In this document: piece after piece, positions 9,467 through 17,130 of the stretch
How the letters are laid out: each line of letters starts with the position of its first letter
Numbering within the stretch: position 1 is the first letter of the stretch
From: Candidatus Omnitrophota bacterium
Lineage (GTDB): Bacteria; Omnitrophota; Gorgyraeia; Zapsychrales; Zapsychraceae
NCBI GenBank assembly: GCA_028280285.1
Contig: JANQMA010000028.1
Location: forward strand, 1-41,266
Reading direction: 5' to 3'
Length of the DNA stretch: 41,266 nt
Made by a program: the position numbers and the translations under genes
Notes under the pieces: generated by a model
Database searches by the model: none
What the model saw: only the letters and a program-made list of their open reading frames with translations
What the model was told of the DNA's origin: nothing

Positions 9467-10249
9467 TTAATACGGACTTCTCGGTGTTTTTAAAAGTGTA
9501 AAATAGCCCGTCAATTTCCAAAAAATTAAAAAATCATTGGTATCTTTGTTACTCATTTTGATACGGTTGATTTCATACACATCTTTATTCTTTCTATCAA
9601 ATCCACGGTTGGTGGTCACCGCCGATGTATGCCCCGCCTCTTTAACAAGGCGCTTGGTTTCTTCGGTAAATCCTCCGTTCGGATAAGCAAAATGGTCTAT
9701 CAGTACATCGAATTTTTTTTGTAATTTCAAACGACTTGCTTTAATTTCATCGGCCTGCGCCTCAACTGATAAATCCGGCAAATACTTATGCGTCATTGTG
9801 TGACTGCCAACCGTAAAACCCGCCTCGATCATTTCTTCTATTTGCTTGGCGGATAAAAACCCCTCCCGGTCGACATCCGTAAACGGCACAAAAAATGTAG
9901 CCGGATGGTTATACTTCTTTAAGATCGGATAACCATGCGTATAATTATTTTCGTACGCATCATCAAAGGTAATCACAACTGTATTACGCGCAAACTCTGT
10001 CTTATTTTTAATTCCCTCAACCAACTCATCGAGGCTGATGACATTATAGCCATGCTTTTGCAAAAAACTCATGTGCTTGACGAAAATGCTTGGGGAAACA
10101 GTATCTGAACGATGTCCCTCGATATCCTCAATGCTGTGATACATCATGACCGGAACAACATAATGAAATGATGCCCAGAACACAAAGGTGCTTATGCTCA
10201 AAAAAAACGCGACAGCCGCAATCTGGATAAACTTGAAAAAACGTTTCAT
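9467..10249 (-). CDS. Membrane-anchored polysaccharide deacetylase (NodB/CE4 type)
   Basis: This 260-aa protein has an N-terminal signal anchor (IAAVAFFLSISTFVFWASF) and a CE4/NodB domain. PVMMYHSIE opens the domain. Motif 1 is VVITFDDAYENN with the catalytic/metal Asp pair, motif 2 is SHTMTHKYL with the metal His residues, and motif 3 is FAYPNGGFTEET. The VPVMMYHS start and the YPNG motif are like the PgaB/IcaB-type branch, which removes acetyl groups from exopolysaccharide or cell-wall amino sugars outside the cytoplasm. The substrate is unknown. The start codon directly follows the yqeY stop with no gap. It sits ahead of a glycoside phosphorylase and the Bat genes, which hints at a link with envelope or storage polysaccharide but does not prove it. 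Confidence 0.88.
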   Translation of the reverse strand: MKRFFKFIQIAAVAFFLSISTFVFWASFHYVVPVMMYHSIEDIEGHRSDTVSPSIFVKHMSFLQKHGYNVISLDELVEGIKNKTEFARNTVVITFDDAYENNYTHGYPILKKYNHPATFFVPFTDVDREGFLSAKQIEEMIEAGFTVGSHTMTHKYLPDLSVEAQADEIKASRLKLQKKFDVLIDHFAYPNGGFTEETKRLVKEAGHTSAVTTNRGFDRKNKDVYEINRIKMSNKDTNDFLIFWKLTGYFTLLKTPRSPY

Positions 10250-10696
10250 TTAGCCGCTTAATGCATCTTTTACAATTTTACTGACCATCCCATTATCCGC
10301 TGCCCCGGCTGTTTTGGCCATAACGGCCTTCATCACAGAACCCATATCTTTCATGGAGCTGGCGCCTGTTTCGGCGATCACCTCACCCACCACCTTTGTG
10401 ATATCATCCTCAGAGAGTTCAGCCGGAAGATACTTTTGTAGAACCTTCATTTCCTGCTCTTCTTTGTCCGCCAGCTCACTGCGTCCGGCATTGGTGAACT
10501 GCTCAATGGAGTCCTTGCGCTGCTTGACCTGTTTTTTTATAACTGTAATAACATCAGCATCTTCCAACTTTTCTACCTTCTTTTCAATCACAACATTTTT
10601 AAGCTGTGCCCTTAAAAAATTGAGTGTCTGCGATGTCACTGTATCTTTGGCCTTCATGGCCGTAATATAATCTTTGCCGATTTGATCGTGTAACAT
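10250..10696 (-). CDS. yqeY: GatB/YqeY domain protein
   Basis: This 148-aa protein matches YqeY over its whole length. The N-terminal part is DYITAMKAKDTVTSQTLNFL, the core is VIKKQVKQRKDSIEQFTNAG, and KYLPAELSEDDI is followed by the C-terminal GatB-like domain with MGSVMKAVMAK. YqeY resembles the tail domain of the GatB amidotransferase subunit and is presumed to interact with tRNA or ribosomal components. Its precise function is unsettled. It is the first gene of the long minus-strand run. A GAGGG ribosome site sits 5 bp before the ATG, and a sigma70-like promoter lies about 45-70 bp upstream. Confidence 0.93.
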   Translation of the reverse strand: MLHDQIGKDYITAMKAKDTVTSQTLNFLRAQLKNVVIEKKVEKLEDADVITVIKKQVKQRKDSIEQFTNAGRSELADKEEQEMKVLQKYLPAELSEDDITKVVGEVIAETGASSMKDMGSVMKAVMAKTAGAADNGMVSKIVKDALSG

Positions 10697-10738
10697 AATA
10701 CCCTCATTTATTAATATTAGTCTTAATTTTAAGTCACT

Positions 10739-10767
10739 ATAGTAATAGTTTTACTTCGGGATTGCAA
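10739..10767 (-). promoter_or_regulatory. Predicted sigma70-type promoter of the yqeY-Bat operon
   Basis: On the minus strand a -35-like TTGCAA is followed after exactly 17 bp by a -10-like TACTAT, about 45 bp before the yqeY ATG. Both boxes match consensus at four of six positions. It is the only reasonable promoter seen ahead of the gene run that continues to the left edge. Prediction is by eye only. Confidence 0.45.
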
Positions 10768-10787
10768 TGGTTTTATTAATGAGCGCT

Positions 10788-10845
10788 GAACTTACGGACC
10801 CCACCTCTTGCATTCTGCAAGAATGCGGTGGGGGAACGTAAGTTC
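10788..10845. repeat. 58-bp near-perfect long hairpin
   Basis: The arms are GAACTTACG / CGTAAGTTC (outer), CCCCACC / GGTGGGG (middle) and GCATTCT / AGAATGC around a GCA loop (inner), with only small internal mismatches. It lies in the 216-bp gap between the YgjP-type peptidase stop and the yqeY promoter. No U-tract follows on the minus strand, so it is not a typical intrinsic terminator. It differs from the 27-bp REPs in sequence and size. It could be a small mobile or REP-like element of another family, or a transcript-end structure for the peptidase gene. The rest of the 10,697-10,912 gap shows only the yqeY promoter and ribosome site. Confidence 0.8.
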
Positions 10846-10912
10846 ATGCGTGAATTAATCCCGAGTCATTTTTGATTATTTTTCGGTGACGAGGGATCTG
10901 TATGCGGCCAAT

Positions 10913-11683
10913 TTAGGCCTGCGGCAGGACCATATCCACCGCATGGTCCTTGAGCCATTTAACCTGATGCTTATAATCAGGCAGAATCTTGGCCACATGG
11001 CGCCAAAACCGCTTGGAATGATCCGGCACAATCAAATGGCATAATTCATGGACCACCACATAATCGATCACATCCAGAGGCGCTAAAATGATTTGCCAAT
11101 TGATATGAATCGTCTGCGTCTTAAAATCGCAAATACCCCATAGGCGTTTTTGCGTGCGCACCGCGATTCTTTTCGGCTCAACCCCTATCACACGCGCAAA
11201 ATGAAAAAGCCGCCCACCGATGATTTCCACGGCCTGTTTACGGTACCATTTGATAAGCGCCTTGCGGATATCCCCCGCTGCCTGCGCCCCTTTTAACCCA
11301 ATCGGTGTTGTGATATACCAGCTTTCGTTAATAAACTCCACCTTTATCCGCTTCACATTGCCTGGTAATGTCTTGATCGGGCATTTCTTGCCTAAAAATA
11401 AAAAAGCATGCCCGTCTTTAAACTGTTTTTGATCAATTTTGGCCTGCCGCTTTTTTGATTCAGCAATCTTTTCTATAATCCATTTTTCTTTTTCATCTAA
11501 AAATGCCCTGATCTCTTTATCGGGCGTACGCATCGGAACCGAGATAGACAAATCACCCTTCTCGTCTATGCAAATCGTCAATGTCCTTCTTCCCGTCGAT
11601 CTTTTAAGTAAATAGGGAATAGATCGCTCTTTCGTCTCAAATACAGCTTCCGATTGTTCCATACGCTTAGGACGTCTGATCAT
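10913..11683 (-). CDS. YgjP-like (DUF45) zinc metallopeptidase-type protein
   Basis: This 256-aa protein is a YgjP/DUF45 family member. The zinc motif HELCHLIVPDHSKRFW at about residue 213 gives HExxH plus the downstream His in DHS. It is preceded by the conserved RLWGICDFKTQTIHINWQII block. The N-terminal beta-rich part (IPYLLKRSTGRRTLTICIDE) also matches. These proteins resemble the SprT/wss1-type minigluzincin fold, and the true substrate is not established. A GAGG ribosome site 8 bp before the ATG supports the start. The gene lies 50 bp downstream of the PilZ gene on the same strand and may be co-transcribed with it. Confidence 0.88.
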   Translation of the reverse strand: MIRRPKRMEQSEAVFETKERSIPYLLKRSTGRRTLTICIDEKGDLSISVPMRTPDKEIRAFLDEKEKWIIEKIAESKKRQAKIDQKQFKDGHAFLFLGKKCPIKTLPGNVKRIKVEFINESWYITTPIGLKGAQAAGDIRKALIKWYRKQAVEIIGGRLFHFARVIGVEPKRIAVRTQKRLWGICDFKTQTIHINWQIILAPLDVIDYVVVHELCHLIVPDHSKRFWRHVAKILPDYKHQVKWLKDHAVDMVLPQA

Positions 11684-11733
11684 TGATTTACCTCATCAAG
11701 TTTTCAAGAAATTTACTGCTTAAGGAAAGATTA

Positions 11734-12951
11734 TTACTTCACAAATTCAACATTCACGTCGACTTTACGCCTTTTTACTTCTTGCGTCTGTAACTCTCCG
11801 GTATATGTGCCGTTACCGGCCGCCGTATACTTTTGTTCATCCACACGCACAACAGAACCATCCTTCATAAAATAACCGTTATTGCCCAAAAGAACTTGCA
11901 GTCTATCCCGTTCTTTTTGCGCGGCGCGGTTGAGTCTTTGCGCATCACGCTTAAATTGTCTGATCTTGGACTTGACCAGCTTCATATTGCGTTTATACGT
12001 CCGTATGAGCAGCTCGCCCTCATCTGTATTTTTAACATCTCCCTGATAATACGCTAACTGCGATTCAAGTCGACGCATTAAATTAGTTAGATCTTTGTTT
12101 TCTTTTTCAAGCCGGTCGACGGTCGTCGAAAGAGTCTGTCTTTTTTCTTCAAATTCTTTTTGTTGCTCGGCGGAAAGCCCTTCGATTTCCGTTTTACTGG
12201 CGAGCGCTTGATTAAGCATGGTTTCTGTTTCGGTGAGCGCCTTGCGTGTCGAATCCAGCTCTTGGTTGATCGACGCTATCATCTGCTCGCCCTCGCTGTA
12301 AAGCCGTCTTGATTCTTCCAAATCCAGTTCGAGCTGCGCAATACGCTTCTGCGCACTGGTAAGCTCCTCGCGCACACTCGCCAACTCCGTTTGAGACACT
12401 TCATATTTATCTTGATAATGCTGAATGAGCGTGGCCTGCTGGGTTGTTACCACTTCCATTTGCTTGTTTGTTCTCTCCATATGCTGATAGACATCTGCAC
12501 TCATCCATACGGTATAGGCCGTCAGTCCAATAATGGCACAAAATAAAAGCCCATCACAAAACTTGTTAAGATACTTGATCGTTCGTTCTGATTTTCGTCT
12601 GTTTTCAACACGCTTCTCAAGCTTTGGTAAGATATAATCGGAAGGCTCAACAAAGCGTACACCACATAAATAGCGCTTACTTTTTTCTTTTTTAGGACGA
12701 GCCCAAATCAGCTGCCCACGCTGGGGGACAAAATTATCGTGGCCAAGATCAGCGGCGAAGGAAAAAAATTGATGGTCAGGATCGATCGGACGTTCTGTCT
12801 CCAAAAGCATGCCCGAGGCACTTATATTGCGGATGCGTCCAATGCCGCGCGTTTCACTATTTTGAACAAACCAGGCTACCTGCTTATTTTCACTGACTCT
12901 CTGCTCTATACGCGCATCATAAAACACATTTTCTTTCAGACGATTAACCAT
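11734..12951 (-). CDS. PilZ-domain membrane protein with long coiled coil
   Basis: This 405-aa protein begins with a PilZ domain (about residues 12-107). Both c-di-GMP contact motifs are visible: RIEQR (RxxxR, residues 14-18) and NISASG (D/NxSxxG, residues 42-47). A single membrane segment follows at about 130-152 (FCDGLLFCAIIGLTAYTVWM). A long heptad-rich coiled coil runs from about 160 to 345, and a short beta-rich tail ends the protein. The layout suggests a cytoplasmic second-messenger sensor coupled through the membrane to an extracytoplasmic stalk. This is inference from domain order. No enzyme domain is present. No Shine-Dalgarno site is clear before the chosen ATG. Confidence 0.82.
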   Translation of the reverse strand: MVNRLKENVFYDARIEQRVSENKQVAWFVQNSETRGIGRIRNISASGMLLETERPIDPDHQFFSFAADLGHDNFVPQRGQLIWARPKKEKSKRYLCGVRFVEPSDYILPKLEKRVENRRKSERTIKYLNKFCDGLLFCAIIGLTAYTVWMSADVYQHMERTNKQMEVVTTQQATLIQHYQDKYEVSQTELASVREELTSAQKRIAQLELDLEESRRLYSEGEQMIASINQELDSTRKALTETETMLNQALASKTEIEGLSAEQQKEFEEKRQTLSTTVDRLEKENKDLTNLMRRLESQLAYYQGDVKNTDEGELLIRTYKRNMKLVKSKIRQFKRDAQRLNRAAQKERDRLQVLLGNNGYFMKDGSVVRVDEQKYTAAGNGTYTGELQTQEVKRRKVDVNVEFVK

Positions 12952-13039
12952 GAAAAGGGCAATTCCCGATAAATAGTATCAATATATAGTACTTTGTACT
13001 GAAACCGGCCCTACATAATGTAGATGTCCGATTATGCTA

Positions 13040-13068
13040 AATATATAATGAAATAATATTAGTTACAA
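13040..13068 (-). promoter_or_regulatory. Predicted promoter of the PilZ gene
   Basis: The minus strand shows TTGTAA, a 17-bp spacer and TATATT in a very AT-rich stretch about 90 bp before the PilZ ATG. The gap 12,952-13,190 also holds two REP elements further upstream. Prediction is by eye. Confidence 0.35.
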
Positions 13069-13091
13069 TATATTTCCCGATTATTTATACG

Positions 13092-13118
13092 GTAGGGGTC
13101 GTTCGTGAACGACCCTCA
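13092..13118 (+). repeat. REP element (GTAG-type palindrome)
   Basis: A 27-bp unit starts with GTAG and has perfect 9-bp arms GGGTCGTTC / GAACGACCC around a GT centre. It has the same design as the REPs inside the RAYT gene at 31,875-32,459, including the TTCGTGAA core. It is oriented with GTAG on the left and pairs with the inverted copy 13 bp away. Confidence 0.88.
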
Positions 13119-13131
13119 TTTTCCAAATTAA

Positions 13132-13158
13132 TTAGGGGCGCTCACGAGCGCCCCCTAC
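13132..13158 (-). repeat. REP element, inverted partner
   Basis: Its perfect 9-bp arms are GGGGCGCTC / GAGCGCCCC, and CTAC lies at the right end, so GTAG is on the minus strand. With the copy at 13,092-13,118 it forms a head-out inverted pair like the BIME units of enterobacterial REPs. It lies just downstream of the AsmA-like gene, where it may also protect or end the transcript. Confidence 0.88.
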
Positions 13159-13190
13159 ATTTTTTTTATTACATTTTTCGTAATTCAATG

Positions 13191-14840
13191 TTATTTAAAC
13201 AACGGAATTTCGTTGAGCAGGCCGTCCAGGAGCTGCTGCTCAATGGGTTTTTCCTGCTTTGGTTGGGTATTTTTATCAGAAGGGTTCTGTGAAGGCGTGT
13301 CAATATCCAGGGCCTTGTAAATCGCATCGCGCAACTCCTGCTTGCCCTTTTGCTCAATGACGCGACGCCCGACCTGTCCCAAATCAGGCAGAATTTCGAT
13401 GCGATCCACCGGCCCGCTATATTGTTTAAACGGTATATGAATGCGCCCCTGATTATCTAAAAGCGCACTCAACTCTTCCACAGACTGGATAAGGCTATCG
13501 CTTAAATCTTTAGGAATATAAACATGCGTTGTGTTATCAATAGTCTGATTCAGTTGAAACACCCCGGTCAAATAGGCAAGAAACTCATCGGCCTCAACAT
13601 TAACCATATAATTAAGATCACCGGCAACCAGTTTTCCTTCAGCATAGACAATCTTAAGCTCGGTGTCTTTGACATCCAGTTTTTCTTTATACTTCCCGGG
13701 AAGATTCCCAGAGACTTTTTCAGCCAAATTCGGAACAAACGAAATGTGTGAAAACACAACATCCAAAACATTCAAATCAACAATCCGCGCCTCATCCATA
13801 GTGAAAGACACATTACCTTTTAATCCGGCAGGTATTTCTGCAAGCAACCCAGCCAACTCAACTTCCGCGCGCATAACCCCGCGCAGATCAACCGGCAAGC
13901 CTTTGCCATCCAACAAATCCTCGGTGAGAAGCTGCTCACATTTGACATTGACTTGAACCAGTGGATTTTGAAAAATATTAATCAGACGGACATCCCCACC
14001 GACAGAACCAGAATAAATACGTGCCGCAATATTTTTTAATGTTAAAACATCATCGGCAAGGCCAATATCGGCATTAATCTCTTTAATCGGAACACCTAAC
14101 TCTTTGAGTGTGATCGACCCGTTTTTAAAGCTCCCCTTCATATTAACTGCCGGCATTGTCTGATCGTCGACAATAAGCTCTTCAAGATTAAGATCAATCA
14201 CCCCCTGAAGATTATCAGTGACACCTAAGTCTTTGACCTGCGGCACAACCTGTGTTAATTGATCCATAGCAATGGTTGATAAATCGGAACGGAGATTAAC
14301 ATCCGTCAGACTCAATTGCTTTGCCGCCGAATCTACGCGCGCCTTTCCATTAAACGTGATGTTCTGCTTCTCACTTAATGCCATAAGCGCGCCGTTAAAC
14401 GGAAACGCGCTTCCGTCGGCTATATTGGCTGCTTGAAAGTCAAAATGATCAATCGTAATTGCGCGCAGCTCATCAGAAATGTGTTGCCGGATATTAATAG
14501 ACGCATCAGAAATCTTAAAAGAATTCACCTTAAGGTTCTGCCCAGAGATAAGGCGTTTAACATCGACATTAAGCCAAACAGACTCAGCCGACAACAGCGG
14601 CGCATCAGAAAAATGGGGACCGTCGGCCACCGCAACACCACTTAGTTTTAAACTGACCCCTTTATCCAAGGCAACGGTTAGATTAATGTCGTCGATCGTA
14701 ACCGCACGGCCTAGCGCCTCACTTGCCTTTTCGACAAGAATACCGCGGTATTGGTTGGCATCGAAAAATTGCAGATAAACAAACAGACCTGCAATAACTA
14801 CGGCAAAAACAGTAAAAATAATGATTAGAAATTTTTTCAT
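13191..14840 (-). CDS. AsmA-like inner-membrane/periplasmic protein
   Basis: The ORF track starts at 15,065, but its first 75 residues are read through the end of the upstream gene. The real start is the ATG at 14,840, giving 549 aa. It begins MKKFLIIIFTVFAVVIAGLF, a signal anchor, followed by the AsmA N-terminal pattern NQYRGILVEKASEALGR and long beta-rich repeats. These include AITIDHFDFQAANIADGSAF and a C-terminal domain ending in GRRVIEQKGKQELRDAIYK. AsmA-type proteins form long beta-groove bridges between the membranes and are implicated in lipid transport and outer-membrane assembly. The new start lies 7 bp after the upstream stop, which fits an operon. Confidence 0.82.
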   Translation of the reverse strand: MKKFLIIIFTVFAVVIAGLFVYLQFFDANQYRGILVEKASEALGRAVTIDDINLTVALDKGVSLKLSGVAVADGPHFSDAPLLSAESVWLNVDVKRLISGQNLKVNSFKISDASINIRQHISDELRAITIDHFDFQAANIADGSAFPFNGALMALSEKQNITFNGKARVDSAAKQLSLTDVNLRSDLSTIAMDQLTQVVPQVKDLGVTDNLQGVIDLNLEELIVDDQTMPAVNMKGSFKNGSITLKELGVPIKEINADIGLADDVLTLKNIAARIYSGSVGGDVRLINIFQNPLVQVNVKCEQLLTEDLLDGKGLPVDLRGVMRAEVELAGLLAEIPAGLKGNVSFTMDEARIVDLNVLDVVFSHISFVPNLAEKVSGNLPGKYKEKLDVKDTELKIVYAEGKLVAGDLNYMVNVEADEFLAYLTGVFQLNQTIDNTTHVYIPKDLSDSLIQSVEELSALLDNQGRIHIPFKQYSGPVDRIEILPDLGQVGRRVIEQKGKQELRDAIYKALDIDTPSQNPSDKNTQPKQEKPIEQQLLDGLLNEIPLFK

Positions 14841-14847
14841 AATAATC

Positions 14848-17130
14848 TCACTGAGTTTGCTTGAGCAGCGGTTGAATAACTTTGTGAAAGCCTTCCTCAT
14901 CGACAACCGGCAGCTTACAAACATGATTTTCACACACATAAATAGTGGATTGATTTTCAACCGGCTCTTGTTCTTTGACAAATGGGGCAATGGCAACCAC
15001 ACGATTAAGATCTTGTTTATCTTTATTTCTTCTAACAATAACTTTGTTAGGAATAAAAGCAGCAAACAATGTCTGATGCGACCGGGCTAAAAATTCCGGA
15101 TTCTTCCCTTCCGTTAAAACAATTTCGGCAGCCGGCCCGACGGCAAAGTCAAAGACGCTAAGCATCTGCGCGTATCCAATCGGATGTTTATTTAAAGCAT
15201 CCGAAAATGTGGTAAACAAACGTTGCAGGTATTGATCATACTTCGGGTCCAACGTAATATGTGCAAGCCGGATCAAATCAAGCGCCGCGATGGAATTGCC
15301 AGACGGAATGGCCCCGTCATAGATTTCCTTTTGTCTGAATATTAATTTTTCGGCATCATCAGCCGTAAAATAAAAGCCGCCTTCTCTCTCATCCCAAAAT
15401 AAATCAATCATTATCTCCGTCAAATCACGGGCGCGCTCTAAATAGTCAATATTGAATGTCACTTCATAAAGCCCAAGAAGGCCATGGATAAAAAACGCAT
15501 AATCTTCGATAGTACCGGTGACATCAACACTGCCGTCGCGGTAACGATGATAAAGCCGGCCATCCTTGATCATTTCTTTTATAATAAACGCAGCCGCTTT
15601 TTCAGCCGCGTCGATATATTTGGCCTGATTCATCACCTTCCCCCCATAAGCCAAACTACCAATCATAAGGCCGTTCCAGTCGACGAGAACCTTATCATCC
15701 AAATGCGGTCGAGGACGTTCATTACGCACCTTAAGTAACTTTTGATTGGCGCTCTTTAACATTTGATCCACTTCATCAACCACTTTATTTTTGAGCTTAG
15801 CTGTTTGTTGCAAAGACCGTTCGGTAAAAATAATATTTTTCCCCGTAAACTCCTGATGCGGATCCGTGTGCGCATTGCCGTCTTTTTTGATCGCATAGTA
15901 CGCGGCAAAAACATCAAATTCTTCATCGGTTAAAATTGTTTGAATCTCATCATATCGCCACAAATAAAAAGCCCCTTCCTTTTTATGCAAACTTTGTTTG
16001 GTATCAACCGACATCGCCGCATATTCATCCGGATCCAAGCTATCCGCATCCTCGGCCGAATAGAACCCGCCTTCCGCACCGGTCATATCTTCAAGAACAT
16101 AGCTAAATATCTCATCAACGACACGCATATATTCCGGATTTTTGGTGATTTGATACATCTCGGTATAAGTCCAGGCGAGCATCGCTTGATCATAAAGCAT
16201 TTTTTCAAAGTGTGGAATCTGCCAATAACGGTCAGTGGCATAGCGGTGAAAACCGCCGCGGATATGATCATACATTCCACCGCGCGCCATTTGGGTCAGC
16301 GTAGCATCTACCATCTCAAGGGCTTCTTTGTCCCCGGTACGATACCAATAACGCAGTAAAAAAGACATGTTATGGCTCGACGGAAATTTTGGCTCCATGC
16401 CAAAACCACCATACTCTTCATCAAAATGCTGACGATATTGATTAAAGGCACGCTCTAAAACAGATGCATCAAGCATTTCTTCTGAGCCTGATTTGGCAAC
16501 TCCTTGCATAACAACCTGCGTAATGTTCTCACTGGATGCCTGTATGCCGTGACGATTATTCTGCCAATTCTCCGTTAGAGAATGTAGAACATCGACAAGC
16601 CCGGGCGCACCCCACTTAGCGACAGGCGGAAAATAAGTCCCGCCAAAAAACGGTTTTTTATCAGGCGTCAGAACAACCGTTAAAGGCCAGCCGCCGCGTC
16701 CGGTCATACTCATAACCGCGGCCATGTAGACACCATCGATATCCGGACGTTCTTCCCGGTCAACCTTAACCGCAATAAAATTTTCATTGATAATCTTAGC
16801 GATAGCCTGATCTTCAAAAGACTCATGTTCCATCACATGACACCAATGGCATGTCGAATAACCGATAGAAAGAAAAACCGGCTTATCTTCCTTAGCAGCC
16901 CGCGCAAAGGCCTCCTCACCCCACGGATACCAATCAACAGGATTATCCGCATGCTGCAGCAAATAAGGACTCTTTTCGTGAGTAAGACGATTAGTGAATT
17001 TTTTCTCGACGGACATAGCGTTGTGTTGAATAAAAAATGTGGTGATTAAAGCCAGGACAATAATTTGTGTTCCATACCGCACGGCTCTTTTTTGGTTTGT
17101 CGGGATTGGTTTATCGCAACTGACGTTCAA
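14848..17130 (-). CDS. YyaL/SPATA20-type thioredoxin-domain protein (DUF255), membrane anchored
   Basis: This 760-aa protein has a DUF255 thioredoxin-like domain, [20 protein letters not shown], with active-site motif [14 protein letters not shown] (CxxC at about residue 95) and [21 protein letters not shown] long (alpha/alpha)-barrel-like region follows, like sugar epimerases. The C-terminus carries a second cysteine pair ([12 protein letters not shown]), as in other family members. The family is widespread and its reaction is unknown. An N-terminal hydrophobic segment ([17 protein letters not shown]) before the domain suggests export or anchoring. The start overlaps the end of the upstream 1545-aa gene by 20 bp. 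A start at Met-39 would remove the overlap and the anchor, so the start is not certain. Confidence 0.85.
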   Translation of the reverse strand: MNVSCDKPIPTNQKRAVRYGTQIIVLALITTFFIQHNAMSVEKKFTNRLTHEKSPYLLQHADNPVDWYPWGEEAFARAAKEDKPVFLSIGYSTCHWCHVMEHESFEDQAIAKIINENFIAVKVDREERPDIDGVYMAAVMSMTGRGGWPLTVVLTPDKKPFFGGTYFPPVAKWGAPGLVDVLHSLTENWQNNRHGIQASSENITQVVMQGVAKSGSEEMLDASVLERAFNQYRQHFDEEYGGFGMEPKFPSSHNMSFLLRYWYRTGDKEALEMVDATLTQMARGGMYDHIRGGFHRYATDRYWQIPHFEKMLYDQAMLAWTYTEMYQITKNPEYMRVVDEIFSYVLEDMTGAEGGFYSAEDADSLDPDEYAAMSVDTKQSLHKKEGAFYLWRYDEIQTILTDEEFDVFAAYYAIKKDGNAHTDPHQEFTGKNIIFTERSLQQTAKLKNKVVDEVDQMLKSANQKLLKVRNERPRPHLDDKVLVDWNGLMIGSLAYGGKVMNQAKYIDAAEKAAAFIIKEMIKDGRLYHRYRDGSVDVTGTIEDYAFFIHGLLGLYEVTFNIDYLERARDLTEIMIDLFWDEREGGFYFTADDAEKLIFRQKEIYDGAIPSGNSIAALDLIRLAHITLDPKYDQYLQRLFTTFSDALNKHPIGYAQMLSVFDFAVGPAAEIVLTEGKNPEFLARSHQTLFAAFIPNKVIVRRNKDKQDLNRVVAIAPFVKEQEPVENQSTIYVCENHVCKLPVVDEEGFHKVIQPLLKQTQ

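Noticed and set aside
10788-10845. Intrinsic terminator of the YgjP-type gene
   Set aside because: The stem is strong but no run of T follows on the minus strand.
14841-15065. N-terminal extension of the AsmA-like ORF as given in the track
   Set aside because: These 75 residues lie over the end of the YyaL-type gene in another frame and have no family similarity. The ATG at 14,840 starts with a clear signal anchor.
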